From contig JAIUPK010000003.1 in NCBI GenBank assembly GCA_020160915.1, positions 62,001 through 126,000 of the forward strand: a DNA stretch of 64,000 nucleotides, in the 5' to 3' direction. The notes below the pieces were generated by a model, which was given only the letters and a program-made list of their open reading frames with translations, was not told the origin of the DNA and searched no databases. How positions within the stretch are numbered: position 1 is the stretch's first letter; each line of letters starts with the position of its first letter. The position numbers and the translations under genes are program-made. The DNA comes from Actinomycetota bacterium. Lineage in GTDB: Bacteria > Actinomycetota > Actinomycetes > Actinomycetales > Microbacteriaceae. Of this stretch, positions 1-8,800 are shown piece by piece.

Positions 1-321
1 CTGGTCCGAGCAGTGGTTCGCCACCATGTCCATCAGCACGCGGATGCCGCGAGAGTGAGCATCGGCAACGAGCGCCTTGAGGTCTTCCGCGGTGCCGTAG
101 GACGGATCGATGGCGCAGTAGTCCGCGATGTCGTAACCGTGATCGCGCTGAGGCGACACGTAGCAGGGGTTGAGCCAGATCGCATCGACGCCCAAGCGCT
201 CGAGGTGGTCGAGGCGCGAGGTGAGGCCCGCCAGATCTCCGATGCCATCACCATTCGCGTCAGCGAATGAGCGCAGGTAGACCTGATAGATCACCGCGTC
301 GTGCCACCAGTTCGTGCTCAT
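1..321 (-). CDS. GH13 alpha-glucosidase / oligo-1,6-glucosidase, N-terminal part
   Basis: First 107 residues of a glycoside hydrolase family 13 enzyme; the gene runs off the left edge. It begins MSTNWWHDAVIYQVYLRSF, and the HGYDIADY segment (61-68) and conserved region I, DMVANH (98-103), mark the (beta/alpha)8 catalytic barrel. Family members hydrolyse alpha-1,4 or alpha-1,6 glucosidic bonds of short oligosaccharides in the cytoplasm. ATG at 321 is chosen because AAGGTGAG lies just upstream. A perfect palindrome ends 16 bases before the start and probably controls the gene. Exact substrate cannot be read from this fragment. Confidence 0.88.
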   Translation of the reverse strand, partial: MSTNWWHDAVIYQVYLRSFADANGDGIGDLAGLTSRLDHLERLGVDAIWLNPCYVSPQRDHGYDIADYCAIDPSYGTAEDLKALVADAHSRGIRVLMDMVANHCSDQ

Positions 322-336
322 GCTCACCTTCGAGTT

Positions 337-360
337 GTTTAGTGTATCGATACACTAAAC
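337..360. promoter_or_regulatory. 24-bp perfect palindromic operator upstream of the GH13 gene
   Basis: A 24-base perfect palindrome (half-site GTTTAGTGTATC, centre C-G at 348/349) lies 16 bases upstream of the GH13 start codon. Its core TGTATCGATACA has the central CG and symmetric form typical of LacI-family operators controlling sugar genes. A -35-like CTTGCG lies upstream on the minus strand, so bound repressor would cover the -10 region or early transcript. The regulator is not in the window; LacI-type control is inferred. Confidence 0.7.
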
Positions 361-411
361 CGAAGTGATAAGAGCGCGCAAGTCCTCTGGCACGGGAATG
401 TTCCCGGAGGA

Positions 412-428
412 ACGGCCTATTCGGCCGT
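412..428 (-). terminator. possible hairpin terminator after ffh
   Basis: ACGGCC (412-417) and GGCCGT (423-428) form a 6-bp stem with a 5-base loop, starting 17 bases beyond the ffh stop codon. There is no clear U tract. A second short palindrome (CGGGAA-TG-TTCCCG, 393-406) follows. Position supports termination; structure alone is weak. Confidence 0.35.
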
Positions 429-444
429 CGCACTGAGCGGTCGG

Positions 445-1998
445 CTAGCGCCCGAGGAACTTCTGCAGGCTCGCCAGTTCTTCTTCGCTCGGACCGCCCG
501 GCTTCGACCCCAGACCGAAGCCTGAGCCAGCCGCGGCAGCGGGCTTGGCGGATGCCTCGGCGGCGAGCGCCGCGTTCTCGGCCGCCCGCTTGGCGGGGTT
601 GCCCGAGCGGGAACCCTTCTTCTTCGGCTGCTGCTTGGAGCCACCGAACTTCTGGCCAGGGATCGGACCCATGCCGGGGATCTGCGGTGTGCCGCCCTTG
701 GCCACGGTCTTCATCATCTTCGCGGCCTGCTCGAAGCGGTTCACGAGCGCGTTCACCTCGGTGACCGTCGTGCCCGAACCGCGAGCGATGCGCACCCGGC
801 GGGACCCGTTGAGCACCTTGGGCTGGCGCCGCTCCTGAAGCGTCATCGACTGGATGATTGCCTCGGTGCGGGTGATCTCGCTCTCGTCGAAGTTGTCGAG
901 CTGCTGGCGCATGCCCTTGGCGCCCGGAAGCATGCCGAGCATGTTCTTGATCGAGCCCATGTTCTTGAGCTGCTGCATCTGGCTGAGGAAGTCCTCGAGC
1001 GTGAAGGTGTCGGTCGCGAACTTCTCGGCGACCTTGCGCGACTCCTCCTCGTCGAACGTCTTCTGCGCCTGCTCGATGAGGGTGAGGATGTCACCCAGGT
1101 CGAGGATGCGACTGGCCATGCGGTCGGGATAGAACGGCTCGAAGTCGTCCAGCCCCTCACCAGTACTCGCGAACAGGATGGGTCGGCCGGTGACACTCGC
1201 CACCGACAGCGCGGCGCCACCGCGGGCATCCCCATCGAGCTTGGAGAGAACGACACCCGTGAAGTCGACGCCGTCCTGGAAGGCTCGGGCGGTCGTGACC
1301 GCATCCTGACCGATCATCGCGTCGATGACGAACAGCACCTCGTCGGGGTCGATGGCCTTGCGGATGTTGCTGGCCTGCTTCATGAGCTCGGCATCGACGC
1401 CGAGACGGCCGGCCGTGTCGACGATGACCACGTCGTACTGCTTGGACTTGGCGTGCTTGAGGGCCTCCTTGGCGACCTTCACCGGGTCGCCCTTGCCGTT
1501 GCCGGGTTCGGGGGCGAACACGGGAACGCCCGCCTGCTCCCCCACCACCTGCAACTGCGTGACGGCATTGGGACGCTGGAGGTCGGCCGCAACCAGCACC
1601 GGCGTGTGGCCCTCGGACTTCAGCCACTTCGCGAGCTTGCCCGCGAGCGTGGTCTTACCGGCGCCCTGGAGGCCGGCGAGCATGATCACCGTGGGTGGCT
1701 GTTTGGCGAACTGGATGCGCCTGGCCTCGCCACCGAGAATCGCCACGAGCTCGTCGTTGACGATCTGCACGACCTGCTGTGCCGGGTTCAGAGCCTTGGA
1801 CACCTCGTCGCCGAGCGCGCGCTCCCGCACCCGCCCCGTGAAGTCCTTGACGACCTCGAGGGCGACGTCGGCGTCGAGCAGGGCGCGACGGATCTCGCGG
1901 ACGGTACCGTCGACATCCGCGGGGCTGAGCTTGCCCTTGCCGCGGAGGTTCTTGAACGTGTCGGCGAGACGGTCGGTGAGGTTTCCGAAGATGGCCAT
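445..1998 (-). CDS. ffh: signal recognition particle protein Ffh (SRP54 GTPase)
   Basis: SRP GTPase that, with 4.5S RNA, binds signal sequences of nascent membrane proteins and docks with FtsY. At 517 residues it is full length. The N domain is followed by the G domain with P-loop GLQGAGKTT (109-117), DTAGRLGVD and the guanine-specificity motif LSKLDGDARGG. The C-terminal third is the methionine-rich M domain (MQQLKNMGSIKNMLGMLPG), then a basic/alanine-rich tail. ATG at 1998 gives the standard MAIFGNLTDRL start. ftsY lies 2.2 kb upstream on the same strand, with four small genes between. Confidence 0.97.
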   Translation of the reverse strand: MAIFGNLTDRLADTFKNLRGKGKLSPADVDGTVREIRRALLDADVALEVVKDFTGRVRERALGDEVSKALNPAQQVVQIVNDELVAILGGEARRIQFAKQPPTVIMLAGLQGAGKTTLAGKLAKWLKSEGHTPVLVAADLQRPNAVTQLQVVGEQAGVPVFAPEPGNGKGDPVKVAKEALKHAKSKQYDVVIVDTAGRLGVDAELMKQASNIRKAIDPDEVLFVIDAMIGQDAVTTARAFQDGVDFTGVVLSKLDGDARGGAALSVASVTGRPILFASTGEGLDDFEPFYPDRMASRILDLGDILTLIEQAQKTFDEEESRKVAEKFATDTFTLEDFLSQMQQLKNMGSIKNMLGMLPGAKGMRQQLDNFDESEITRTEAIIQSMTLQERRQPKVLNGSRRVRIARGSGTTVTEVNALVNRFEQAAKMMKTVAKGGTPQIPGMGPIPGQKFGGSKQQPKKKGSRSGNPAKRAAENAALAAEASAKPAAAAGSGFGLGSKPGGPSEEELASLQKFLGR

Positions 1999-2043
1999 GG
2001 TGCAGCCAGTTTATCCGGGCGGGAGCCGAGTACCCTGATTCGC

Positions 2044-2562
2044 ATGCCCCTCATCGTGCCGTTCGGCGGCTCCACGCCCCAGGTTGCCGACACCGCCTGG
2101 GTTGCACCCAACGCGACGCTGATCGGTGACGTGACGTTGCACGAGCGCTCGAGCGTCTTCTACGGAACCGTGCTGCGGGCCGACGTCGCATCCATCACTC
2201 TCGGCGAGCGCAGCAACCTGCAGGACAACGTGACGGTGCACTGCGACAGCGGCGTGCCCACGACTATCGGCTCGGGCGTGAGCGTCGGCCACGCGGCCAC
2301 CCTGCACGGCTGCACCATCGAGGACGACTGCCTCATCGGCATGGGTGCGACTGTGCTCAACCACGCGGTGATCGGCACCGGCTCGCTGGTGGCCGCGGGC
2401 ACCGTCGTGCTCGAGGGCACGATCGTGCCGCCCGGGTCGCTCGTCGCGGGGGTACCCGGCAAGGTGCGGCGCGAGCTGACGGACGAGGAGCGGGCGGGCA
2501 TCCGCGCCAACGGCGAACGGTACGTGCAGTACGCGGTCGCGCACCGGGAGGCGACCGGCTGA
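2044..2562 (+). CDS. gamma-carbonic-anhydrase-like hexapeptide-repeat protein
   Basis: A 172-residue left-handed beta-helix protein of the gamma-carbonic anhydrase/YrdA group. Histidines at 67 (VHCD), 83 (VGHAA) and 88 (TLHGC) match the three metal-binding histidines of the family. It probably trimerises and binds zinc or iron; carbonic anhydrase activity is not certain, since many YrdA-type members show little. The ATG at 2044 begins MPLIVPFGG, the usual start. Its stop overlaps the start of the following lipoprotein gene (TGATG), so the two are probably cotranslated. Confidence 0.88.
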   Translation: MPLIVPFGGSTPQVADTAWVAPNATLIGDVTLHERSSVFYGTVLRADVASITLGERSNLQDNVTVHCDSGVPTTIGSGVSVGHAATLHGCTIEDDCLIGMGATVLNHAVIGTGSLVAAGTVVLEGTIVPPGSLVAGVPGKVRRELTDEERAGIRANGERYVQYAVAHREATG

Positions 2563-3206
2563 TGCGAGGGGCGTCGCTGGTCGGCGTACTGGCACTGACA
2601 GCGGTGCTGGCGGGATGCTCGGCGCCCGCCCCCGTGCCCGGAGGTTCCGACTCCGCCCCCACCGCGGCTGCCGGAGCGCCCTCCTCGTCGCCCACGGCCA
2701 CGCCGTCCCCCACCGCGGCTGACTTCGCGGTGCCGTCGAACTGCGATGGCCTGCTGCCGCCGGAGCTCGCTGCATCGTTCGCCTCACAGGGCCTCACGGG
2801 GAGCGAGGTCGCGGTGTTCGGCGACGTCGCCGTCGGCGATCCGATCCCCGTGCTCGACTACGACACCAACGTGGACAGCGGCGTCGTCATGGCGGACTAC
2901 CTGTTCTGCGAGTGGACCGGGTCTGACCAGACCATCGACATCTTCCTGGGCCGCGTCGACGCCACCAGCCGCCCGCTCGTCGTCAGCGAGTTCTGGTCGT
3001 TCGACCGACGCATCGACCGCACCGCTGCCACGGTGGTGATGACCTTCGACGGGATGATCCCCGGCGTCGGGCAGGGACCGGCGAACTACTGGGCACTGCG
3101 CACGAACTCGGAACTCAAGGTCGACGTCTCGCCGGGAGACGAGCAGGCACGCCAGCTGGCGCAGTCGATCGCCGATCAGGTAGCCGCCCACGTGATGACC
3201 GACTGA
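2562..3206 (+). CDS. putative secreted lipoprotein
   Basis: A 214-residue protein with a lipoprotein signal: MRGASLVGVLALTAVLAGCS, lipobox LAGC with Cys19. A Pro/Ser/Thr/Ala-rich spacer (about 20-55) is followed by a globular domain with conserved-looking cysteines near residues 62 and 118. I do not recognise the domain. It overlaps the preceding gamma-carbonic-anhydrase gene by one base, implying translational coupling, but the link in function is unknown. Location on the outer face of the membrane is inferred from the signal. Confidence 0.8.
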   Translation: MRGASLVGVLALTAVLAGCSAPAPVPGGSDSAPTAAAGAPSSSPTATPSPTAADFAVPSNCDGLLPPELAASFASQGLTGSEVAVFGDVAVGDPIPVLDYDTNVDSGVVMADYLFCEWTGSDQTIDIFLGRVDATSRPLVVSEFWSFDRRIDRTAATVVMTFDGMIPGVGQGPANYWALRTNSELKVDVSPGDEQARQLAQSIADQVAAHVMTD

Positions 3207-3226
3207 GCCTGCCCGGGCGACTGCAG

Positions 3227-3928
3227 CTACTCGGTCGCGACGACGTCCCAGTCTCCGAAGAGCGCAAATCCCGCGGATGCCGCGAGCGCAACGGATGAGG
3301 CGTTGTCGAACTGGCACCGGTACTGCGGCTCGTAGCCCCTCTCGATCGCCAGGGCGCTCATTGCCCGCACGGTCGTGCGCCCGAACCCACGACCGCGGAA
3401 CTCGGGGAGGGTGATGACACCGAGGTCGGCCAGTCGCGAGCCGTCCCACGGGTACATGCTGGCCGCCGAGACCAGACGGCCATCGAGGATAGTTCCGAAC
3501 ACGAGCCAGTGGTCGAGCTCGACGAAGGCGTCATCGAGGTCGTCTTCGGGCGCCTCCTCGGTGAACCGGTCGAACAGCGGGGCGTCTTCATCGGTCAGGG
3601 GTCGGGTCTGCGAGTCGACCGGCTCGAGTCTGAGTGCCTCCTGCTGGGCGACCGGGAGGTAGAAGAGGTGATCCGGCCCGTTGAGTTCGAGACCGGCGGC
3701 GGCGAGGCGTCGGACCAGCTCCTCGGCGCTGACCGTCACCGCCGGCGAAAGGGCGAGCTCTTCGGCACGCGCGGGTGTGACTGTCAGCAGCCTCCTGCCG
3801 TCGGCGACCGACAGCACCGAGACCGAACGGGAGTCGCTGAGCGTCGGATCGATGACGACCGTGAAGTCAGCGGAGATCTCGGGTGCCGACTCCGGCTTCC
3901 AATAGGTCGTGACGGCGGAGGAGAACAC
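3227..3928 (-). CDS. GNAT family N-acetyltransferase
   Basis: A 233-residue protein with a C-terminal GNAT fold. The acetyl-CoA-binding segment is TLPEFRGRGFGRTTVRAMSALA (motif A, about 170-190, R-G-x-G-F-G form), followed by GYEPQYRCQFDNASSVALAASAGF, a typical end of the fold. The N-terminal ~110 residues are a separate helper domain, as in many actinobacterial GNAT proteins of unknown acceptor. The substrate cannot be predicted. It converges on the lipoprotein gene and is closely followed upstream by a small membrane protein gene. Confidence 0.85.
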   Translation of the reverse strand: MFSSAVTTYWKPESAPEISADFTVVIDPTLSDSRSVSVLSVADGRRLLTVTPARAEELALSPAVTVSAEELVRRLAAAGLELNGPDHLFYLPVAQQEALRLEPVDSQTRPLTDEDAPLFDRFTEEAPEDDLDDAFVELDHWLVFGTILDGRLVSAASMYPWDGSRLADLGVITLPEFRGRGFGRTTVRAMSALAIERGYEPQYRCQFDNASSVALAASAGFALFGDWDVVATE

Positions 3929-3937
3929 GCCGACAGG

Positions 3938-4237
3938 TTACTGGAAGCCCGGGTCGGCTGCGATGCGGATCAGGATCACAGCCACCAAGGGCACCAACGC
4001 CACGATGATCGTCACGACGGCGAGGGCTCGGGAGTTGCCCTTCACCAGGTTGACGATCGCAAGCACCAAGGCCGCCAACACCACGAGGGCCGCGACGATG
4101 AAGACGATCTCGTAGGGCAGCGCGCCGCTGCCCCCGCCGGAGAGTGCCGCCGAAATGCCGGTGACGAACGCCCAGGACATCGCTGCTACACCGACGATGG
4201 CCGCGATCAGCGGGATGACTCCGCGAGTAGTTTTCAC
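3938..4237 (-). CDS. small integral membrane protein
   Basis: 99 residues with three hydrophobic segments: IPLIAAIVGVAAMSWAFVTG (about 8-27), IVFIVAALVVLAALVLAIVNLV and ALAVVTIIVALVPLVAVILI. A Gly/Ser-rich loop joins the first two. No domain that I recognise. It lies nine bases upstream of the GNAT gene and five bases after ftsY on the same strand, so it probably shares the ftsY transcript. Confidence 0.7.
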   Translation of the reverse strand: MKTTRGVIPLIAAIVGVAAMSWAFVTGISAALSGGGSGALPYEIVFIVAALVVLAALVLAIVNLVKGNSRALAVVTIIVALVPLVAVILIRIAADPGFQ

Positions 4238-4242
4238 GTCGC

Positions 4243-5109
4243 TCAGCCTACGAGACCCTGCACGAACACGTGAGGGGTGAAGCCGGTGAGATCTCCGATG
4301 CCCTCGCCCTGACCGACGAGTTTGATCGGGATGCCGGTCTTCTCCTGAACCGCGAGCACGAAGCCGCCCTTCGCCGAGCCGTCCAGCTTGGTGAGCACGA
4401 GTCCCGTCACACCGGCGTGCTCGATGAACGCCTCCGCCTGAGCTAGGCCGTTCTGCCCGGTCGTCGCGTCGAGCACCAGCAGCACCTCAGCGATCTCGGT
4501 CTGCTTCTCCAGCACCCGGCGGATCTTGCCGAGCTCGTCCATCAGGCCACTCTTGGTCTGCAGCCGCCCGGCCGTATCGATGAGAACGATCTCGATGCCC
4601 TCGCGCTGCGCACGCTCGACGGTCTGGAACGCGACGGAGGCCGGATCCTGACCCTGCTGCTGCGGCTTGACGATCGCCGCTCCCCCGCGCTCGGCCCAGG
4701 TGGCGAGTTGCTCGACCGCGGCAGCGCGGAACGTGTCCGCGGCGCCGACGACGACCGTGCGGCCGTAGCCGGTGAGGAACTTCGCGAACTTGCCGATCGT
4801 GGTGGTCTTGCCGACACCGTTGACGCCGACGACGAGCACGACGGCGGGTCGCGCCGAGAGACGGAGGGTCGGGTCGAGGCGGGCTAGGCGTTCCTCGAGG
4901 GTCTCGCGGAGCATCCGCTTCAGATCGGCGGGATCTGTCGTGCGGAACTTGGCGACGCTCGCGCGCAGCTCCTCGACGATCGAGTCGGTGATGTCGGGGC
5001 CGAAGTCCGCCGAGATCAGCGCGTCTTCGAGGTGCTCCCAGGTCTCCTCATCGATCGTCGCGCGGGAGAACATGCCCTTGAGCGCGCCGGAAAGCGACCA
5101 CGATGCCAT
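4243..5109 (-). CDS. ftsY: signal recognition particle receptor FtsY
   Basis: SRP receptor GTPase; it pairs with Ffh at the membrane and hands ribosomes to SecYEG. 288 residues: N domain helices (1-80) then G domain with P-loop GVNGVGKTT (95-103), DTFRAAAVEQL, DTAGRLQTKSGLMDELGK and TKLDGSAKGG. The long acidic A domain of the E. coli protein is absent; the compact NG form is common in actinobacteria, with membrane contact through the N-terminal helix MASWSLSGALKGMF. The start at 5109 gives that expected N terminus. Confidence 0.97.
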   Translation of the reverse strand: MASWSLSGALKGMFSRATIDEETWEHLEDALISADFGPDITDSIVEELRASVAKFRTTDPADLKRMLRETLEERLARLDPTLRLSARPAVVLVVGVNGVGKTTTIGKFAKFLTGYGRTVVVGAADTFRAAAVEQLATWAERGGAAIVKPQQQGQDPASVAFQTVERAQREGIEIVLIDTAGRLQTKSGLMDELGKIRRVLEKQTEIAEVLLVLDATTGQNGLAQAEAFIEHAGVTGLVLTKLDGSAKGGFVLAVQEKTGIPIKLVGQGEGIGDLTGFTPHVFVQGLVG

Positions 5110-5149
5110 GGCTCAAGGGTAGGGCACCCTCGGCGGGTTGCCCGGGAGG

Positions 5150-5710
5150 TCAGGACAGGCCGAATGTGGACAGCGAGACGAGCGACTGGTTGTAGGGCGC
5201 GAAGACGTCGACGAGATCGAGGGTCGTGTCCAGACTTGTGCCGGAGCCGGCGAACCTGACCAGGACGCCATATCCGGTGTCGGTGTTCGTGTAGGCCCCG
5301 CCACCCTTGGCGGTGAAACCGCCGCCCAGAAGATCGCGGGCGACGGAATCGGCGAGTTCGCTGTCGCCCGGGAGAATCGCCCACGTCGACAGCTCGCCGC
5401 CCACGTCAGCGGTCACCACGCAGGCCTTGGCAAGCACGGCAGTGCCCACCAGCTGCACAGCGAACTTCTTCGGTTCGACCTCGTAGTACCGAGTGCCTTC
5501 GGGCGCGGTGGCGTCGAGGCGTTGCACGATCTTCGGGCACTCGCTCCATCCGCTCTTCACCGTCGGAGTTGGTGTTGGAGTCGGTGACGCGGTCCGCGTG
5601 GGCACGACGGTGGGTGTCGACGACGTGGGGGGCGCGGTCGGTGCTGGCTCGGTGCCGCAGCCCGACAGGGCGAGAACAGCAACGAGCAGTAGTCCCGGAC
5701 TCAGGCGCAT
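5150..5710 (-). CDS. putative secreted lipoprotein with Thr/Pro linker
   Basis: About 186 residues from the ATG at 5710. Signal MRLSPGLLLVAVLALSGCG with lipobox LSGC is followed by a Pro/Thr/Ser linker (about 20-50, alternating TP), then a compact domain with cysteines that could pair. A GTG nine codons upstream (5737) is a less likely start because it would put charged residues before the signal. The domain is not one I know. It lies between ftsY and smc on the same strand and may be a membrane-anchored binding protein. Confidence 0.75.
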   Translation of the reverse strand: MRLSPGLLLVAVLALSGCGTEPAPTAPPTSSTPTVVPTRTASPTPTPTPTVKSGWSECPKIVQRLDATAPEGTRYYEVEPKKFAVQLVGTAVLAKACVVTADVGGELSTWAILPGDSELADSVARDLLGGGFTAKGGGAYTNTDTGYGVLVRFAGSGTSLDTTLDLVDVFAPYNQSLVSLSTFGLS

Positions 5711-5800
5711 CACAACTGCACGGTACCGCGTGCCCACCCATTCGTGCCAGCGCGCTGGGATATCTCCCGCGCGAGAGTCGCAGCGAGCGCTCGGCTGCGT

Positions 5801-8800
5801 CTAGCTCGCCGACCGCTCCCCGACCCGCTGCCCCACGACGGCGCTGATGCCGTCGGCGCGCATGCTGACGCCGTAGAGGGCGTCGGCGATCTCCATGGTG
5901 CGCTTCTGGTGGGTGATGACGATGAGCTGGGATGTCTCGCGCAGGTCTTCGAAGATGGTCAGCAGTCGCCCGAGGTTCGCGTCATCCAGGGCGGCCTCGA
6001 CCTCGTCCATGATGTAGAACGGGCTGGGGCGCGCCTTGAAGATCGCGATGAGGAGGGCCACGGCCGCGAGGGAGCGCTCGCCGCCGCTCAGCAGCGACAG
6101 GCGCTCGATCTTCTTGCCCGCGGGCTTCACGGTCACCTCGATGCCGGTGGTGAGCATGTTGTCGGGGTCGGTGAGGTGAATGCTGCCGGTGCCGCCCGGG
6201 AACAGGATCGGGAAGACCTGGTTGAAGGCCGCACGGGTGTCCTCGAACGCTGAGCCGAAGATGTCCTGCATCTTCTCGTCGATCTCGTCGATAATCGTGA
6301 GGAGGTCCTTGCGGGTGTTCGTCAGGTCGGTCAACTGCTCGGTGAGGAACTTGTGGCGCTGCTCGAGCGCCTCGAACTCCTCGAGGGCCAGCGGGTTGAC
6401 GCGGCCGAGCTGCGCGAGCTTGCGCTCGGCCGCCGCGAGACGGGCCTGCTGCTCGACGCGCACGAATGGCTTACCCGCTGGTTGAGTAGCCTCCGCAGGA
6501 GGCGTATCGAAACCTTCGTTGTCCGTCGATGAGGTTTCGATACGCGCCGCTTCCGCGTCGCTACTCAACCCGCCCTCCACGGGGATCGGCACCTGCGGCC
6601 CGTACTCGGCTACGAGCACGTCCTCCACGAGTCCCAGCTCCTCGCCCGCGCGCTCGAGGAGCGTCGACAGGTGCAGCTTCTTCTCGTAGATCTGCATCTC
6701 GAGACCGTGCACGTTCTCGCTGATCGCGCTCAGCCGCTCGCGCAGCGAACTCTCCTCGCGCCGCAGCGTCGCGAGCTCCTCGTTCTGGGCGGAGCGCTCC
6801 GCCTCCTTCGCCGTCAGGTCGACGCGCGCCTGCGACACCGAACGGTCCACCGAGTCGAGCACAGCGGGCAACGCCGCGATCACCTCGGTCGCCGCGGCCA
6901 CCTGACGCTGACGGATGACGGTGAGCCGAGCCTGTTCCTCGGCCGCCTCCCGCTCGGCCACGAGCTGTGCGGCCAGAGCCTCGGCGCGTGCGCGCTCCGC
7001 GCGCACTCTCTCCCGGATCGTCTCCAGCTGGATGCGCTGCTCGAGCTCGGCGGCGCGAGCCGTCTCGACCTCGGCCAGCACCGAATCGCGGGCGGAGACA
7101 TCCAGCATCGGGCGGGGAGCCGACTCGTACTCCTGGTGGTCGGCGACGGCACGCTCGACCGCGGCCTCGGCTTCGCGCACCTTCTCGGCGGTGAGTTCGA
7201 GGCCCTGCGACAGGCGCTCCCACTCGGCCTGCGCGGCCTCGAGCTGGATGCGGAAGCGTCCGAGTTGCTCGGACTGGGCGGCCAGGGCCGCGTCGTACTC
7301 GCGCAGGGCGGTGAGGGCGGCGGCGGCATCCGTCTTGGCTGTCTCGAGCGCTCCGCGCTTCTCGGCGAGGGCGAAGCGGGTGCGCTCGATCTGGGTGGTG
7401 ACCGTGGCGAGCTTGGCCGCGGCGGCGTCGCGCTCGGCGACCAGCTCGAGGCGGGAGCGCTTGGCACCCGAACCGCCGCGCAGCACGTAGCGGGTGAGCA
7501 CGTCACCCTGCTTGGTGACGAAGGTGGCGTCGCCGATCTTGGCGAAGGCGGAGCGCGCGGCATCGAGATCGTCGGCGATGTAGACGCCGGCGAGCAGGCC
7601 CAGCACACCGTCGGGTGCGGTGACGACCTCGGTCGCGGCGCGCACGCCCGCGGGCGCGGCGGCCTGCTTCGGTGCCGCGCTGTCGGCGACGACCACCTCG
7701 ACGCGGCCGAAGTCCTGGGCGGCGGAGTGCGCGAGAGCGTCGAATGCCGCGCCCTGGCTGTCGGCGAGCACCGCATCGGCGAGCGATCCGAGCGCGGCGG
7801 CGATGGCCGCCTCGAAGCCGGGCTCGATCTTGACGTGCTCGGCGACGAGACCGCGGATGCCGCCGAGCTTGGCTCCCACGAGCGCGCTCGAGCCGTCCTT
7901 CTGGTCGACCGCGAGCGACAGCGCGGAGCTGCGCGCGGCGAGGGCGTCGCGCTCGCGTTCGGCGGCGTGCAGGTCGTCGCGCAGGGCCTCGATCTCGGCC
8001 TGAACGCTGGCCACGAGTGCCTCGGCGGCCTCGTAGGCGGTGTCGAGGGTGCCGTCACCCTCGGTGGAGGTCGCCGCCTCGGCCTCGAGGGCCACGAACT
8101 CGGTGCGGGTGGAGTCCCGACGCTGCTCGGCCGACTCGAGCGCGTTCTGCTGGCGCAGCAGTTCGCCGCGGGCTGCGGCGAGTGTTGAGCGGGCGACATC
8201 CACTCGGCTGGCAAGACCGGCGAGTTCGAGTTCGTGCCGCGAGACGAGAGCGCTCTGGGCGGCGATCTCCTCGTCGAGCGAGTCGAGCGAGGCCTTCGCC
8301 GTCGCCGTCGCCGCTGCGGCGGCGCCCACGGACTCTTCGGCTTCGGCGACCCCGGCGGCTAGGCGCTCGGCCTCGTCGCGGGCCTCCTGCACGGCGGCCT
8401 GGCTGATGGTCGTGCCGATCGACGGTCCGTCACCCTGCTGGCCGAGCAGCGCGAGTCGCTGGTTGGCGAGAGTGTAGAGGCCGCGCAGTCGCTCCTGCGC
8501 GCTCTCCAGACCGAACGCGACGCGGCGCGCGACGTCGACGGCATCGCCGACCTGGGCCTGCTCGAGCCGGCCCTCGCGCAGCTTGTTCTGGTCGAGCTGC
8601 TCCTGCAGCACGATGCGCTCCGTCTTGCGCTCGGACTCGCTGCGGCTGAAGTCAGTGATGGCGGCGCGGAGCTCGACGACCTCGTCGGCCAGAAGTCGCG
8701 CACGGGCATCCCGCACGATCGCGGCGATGGAGGCCGCCTCCTTGGCGATCTCGGCCTGCTGACCGAGCGGCTTCAGCTGGCGGCGGATCTCGCCCGCCAG

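Noticed and set aside
1453-2043. Long open frame upstream of the gamma-carbonic-anhydrase-like gene, opposite ffh
   Set aside because: It is the antisense of ffh and has the composition of a GC-rich shadow frame. The domain starts at MPLIVPFGG (2044).
6671-8188. 505-codon open frame opposite smc
   Set aside because: Antisense of the SMC coiled coil; Leu/Gly/Arg-rich with no motif. SMC is certain on the other strand.
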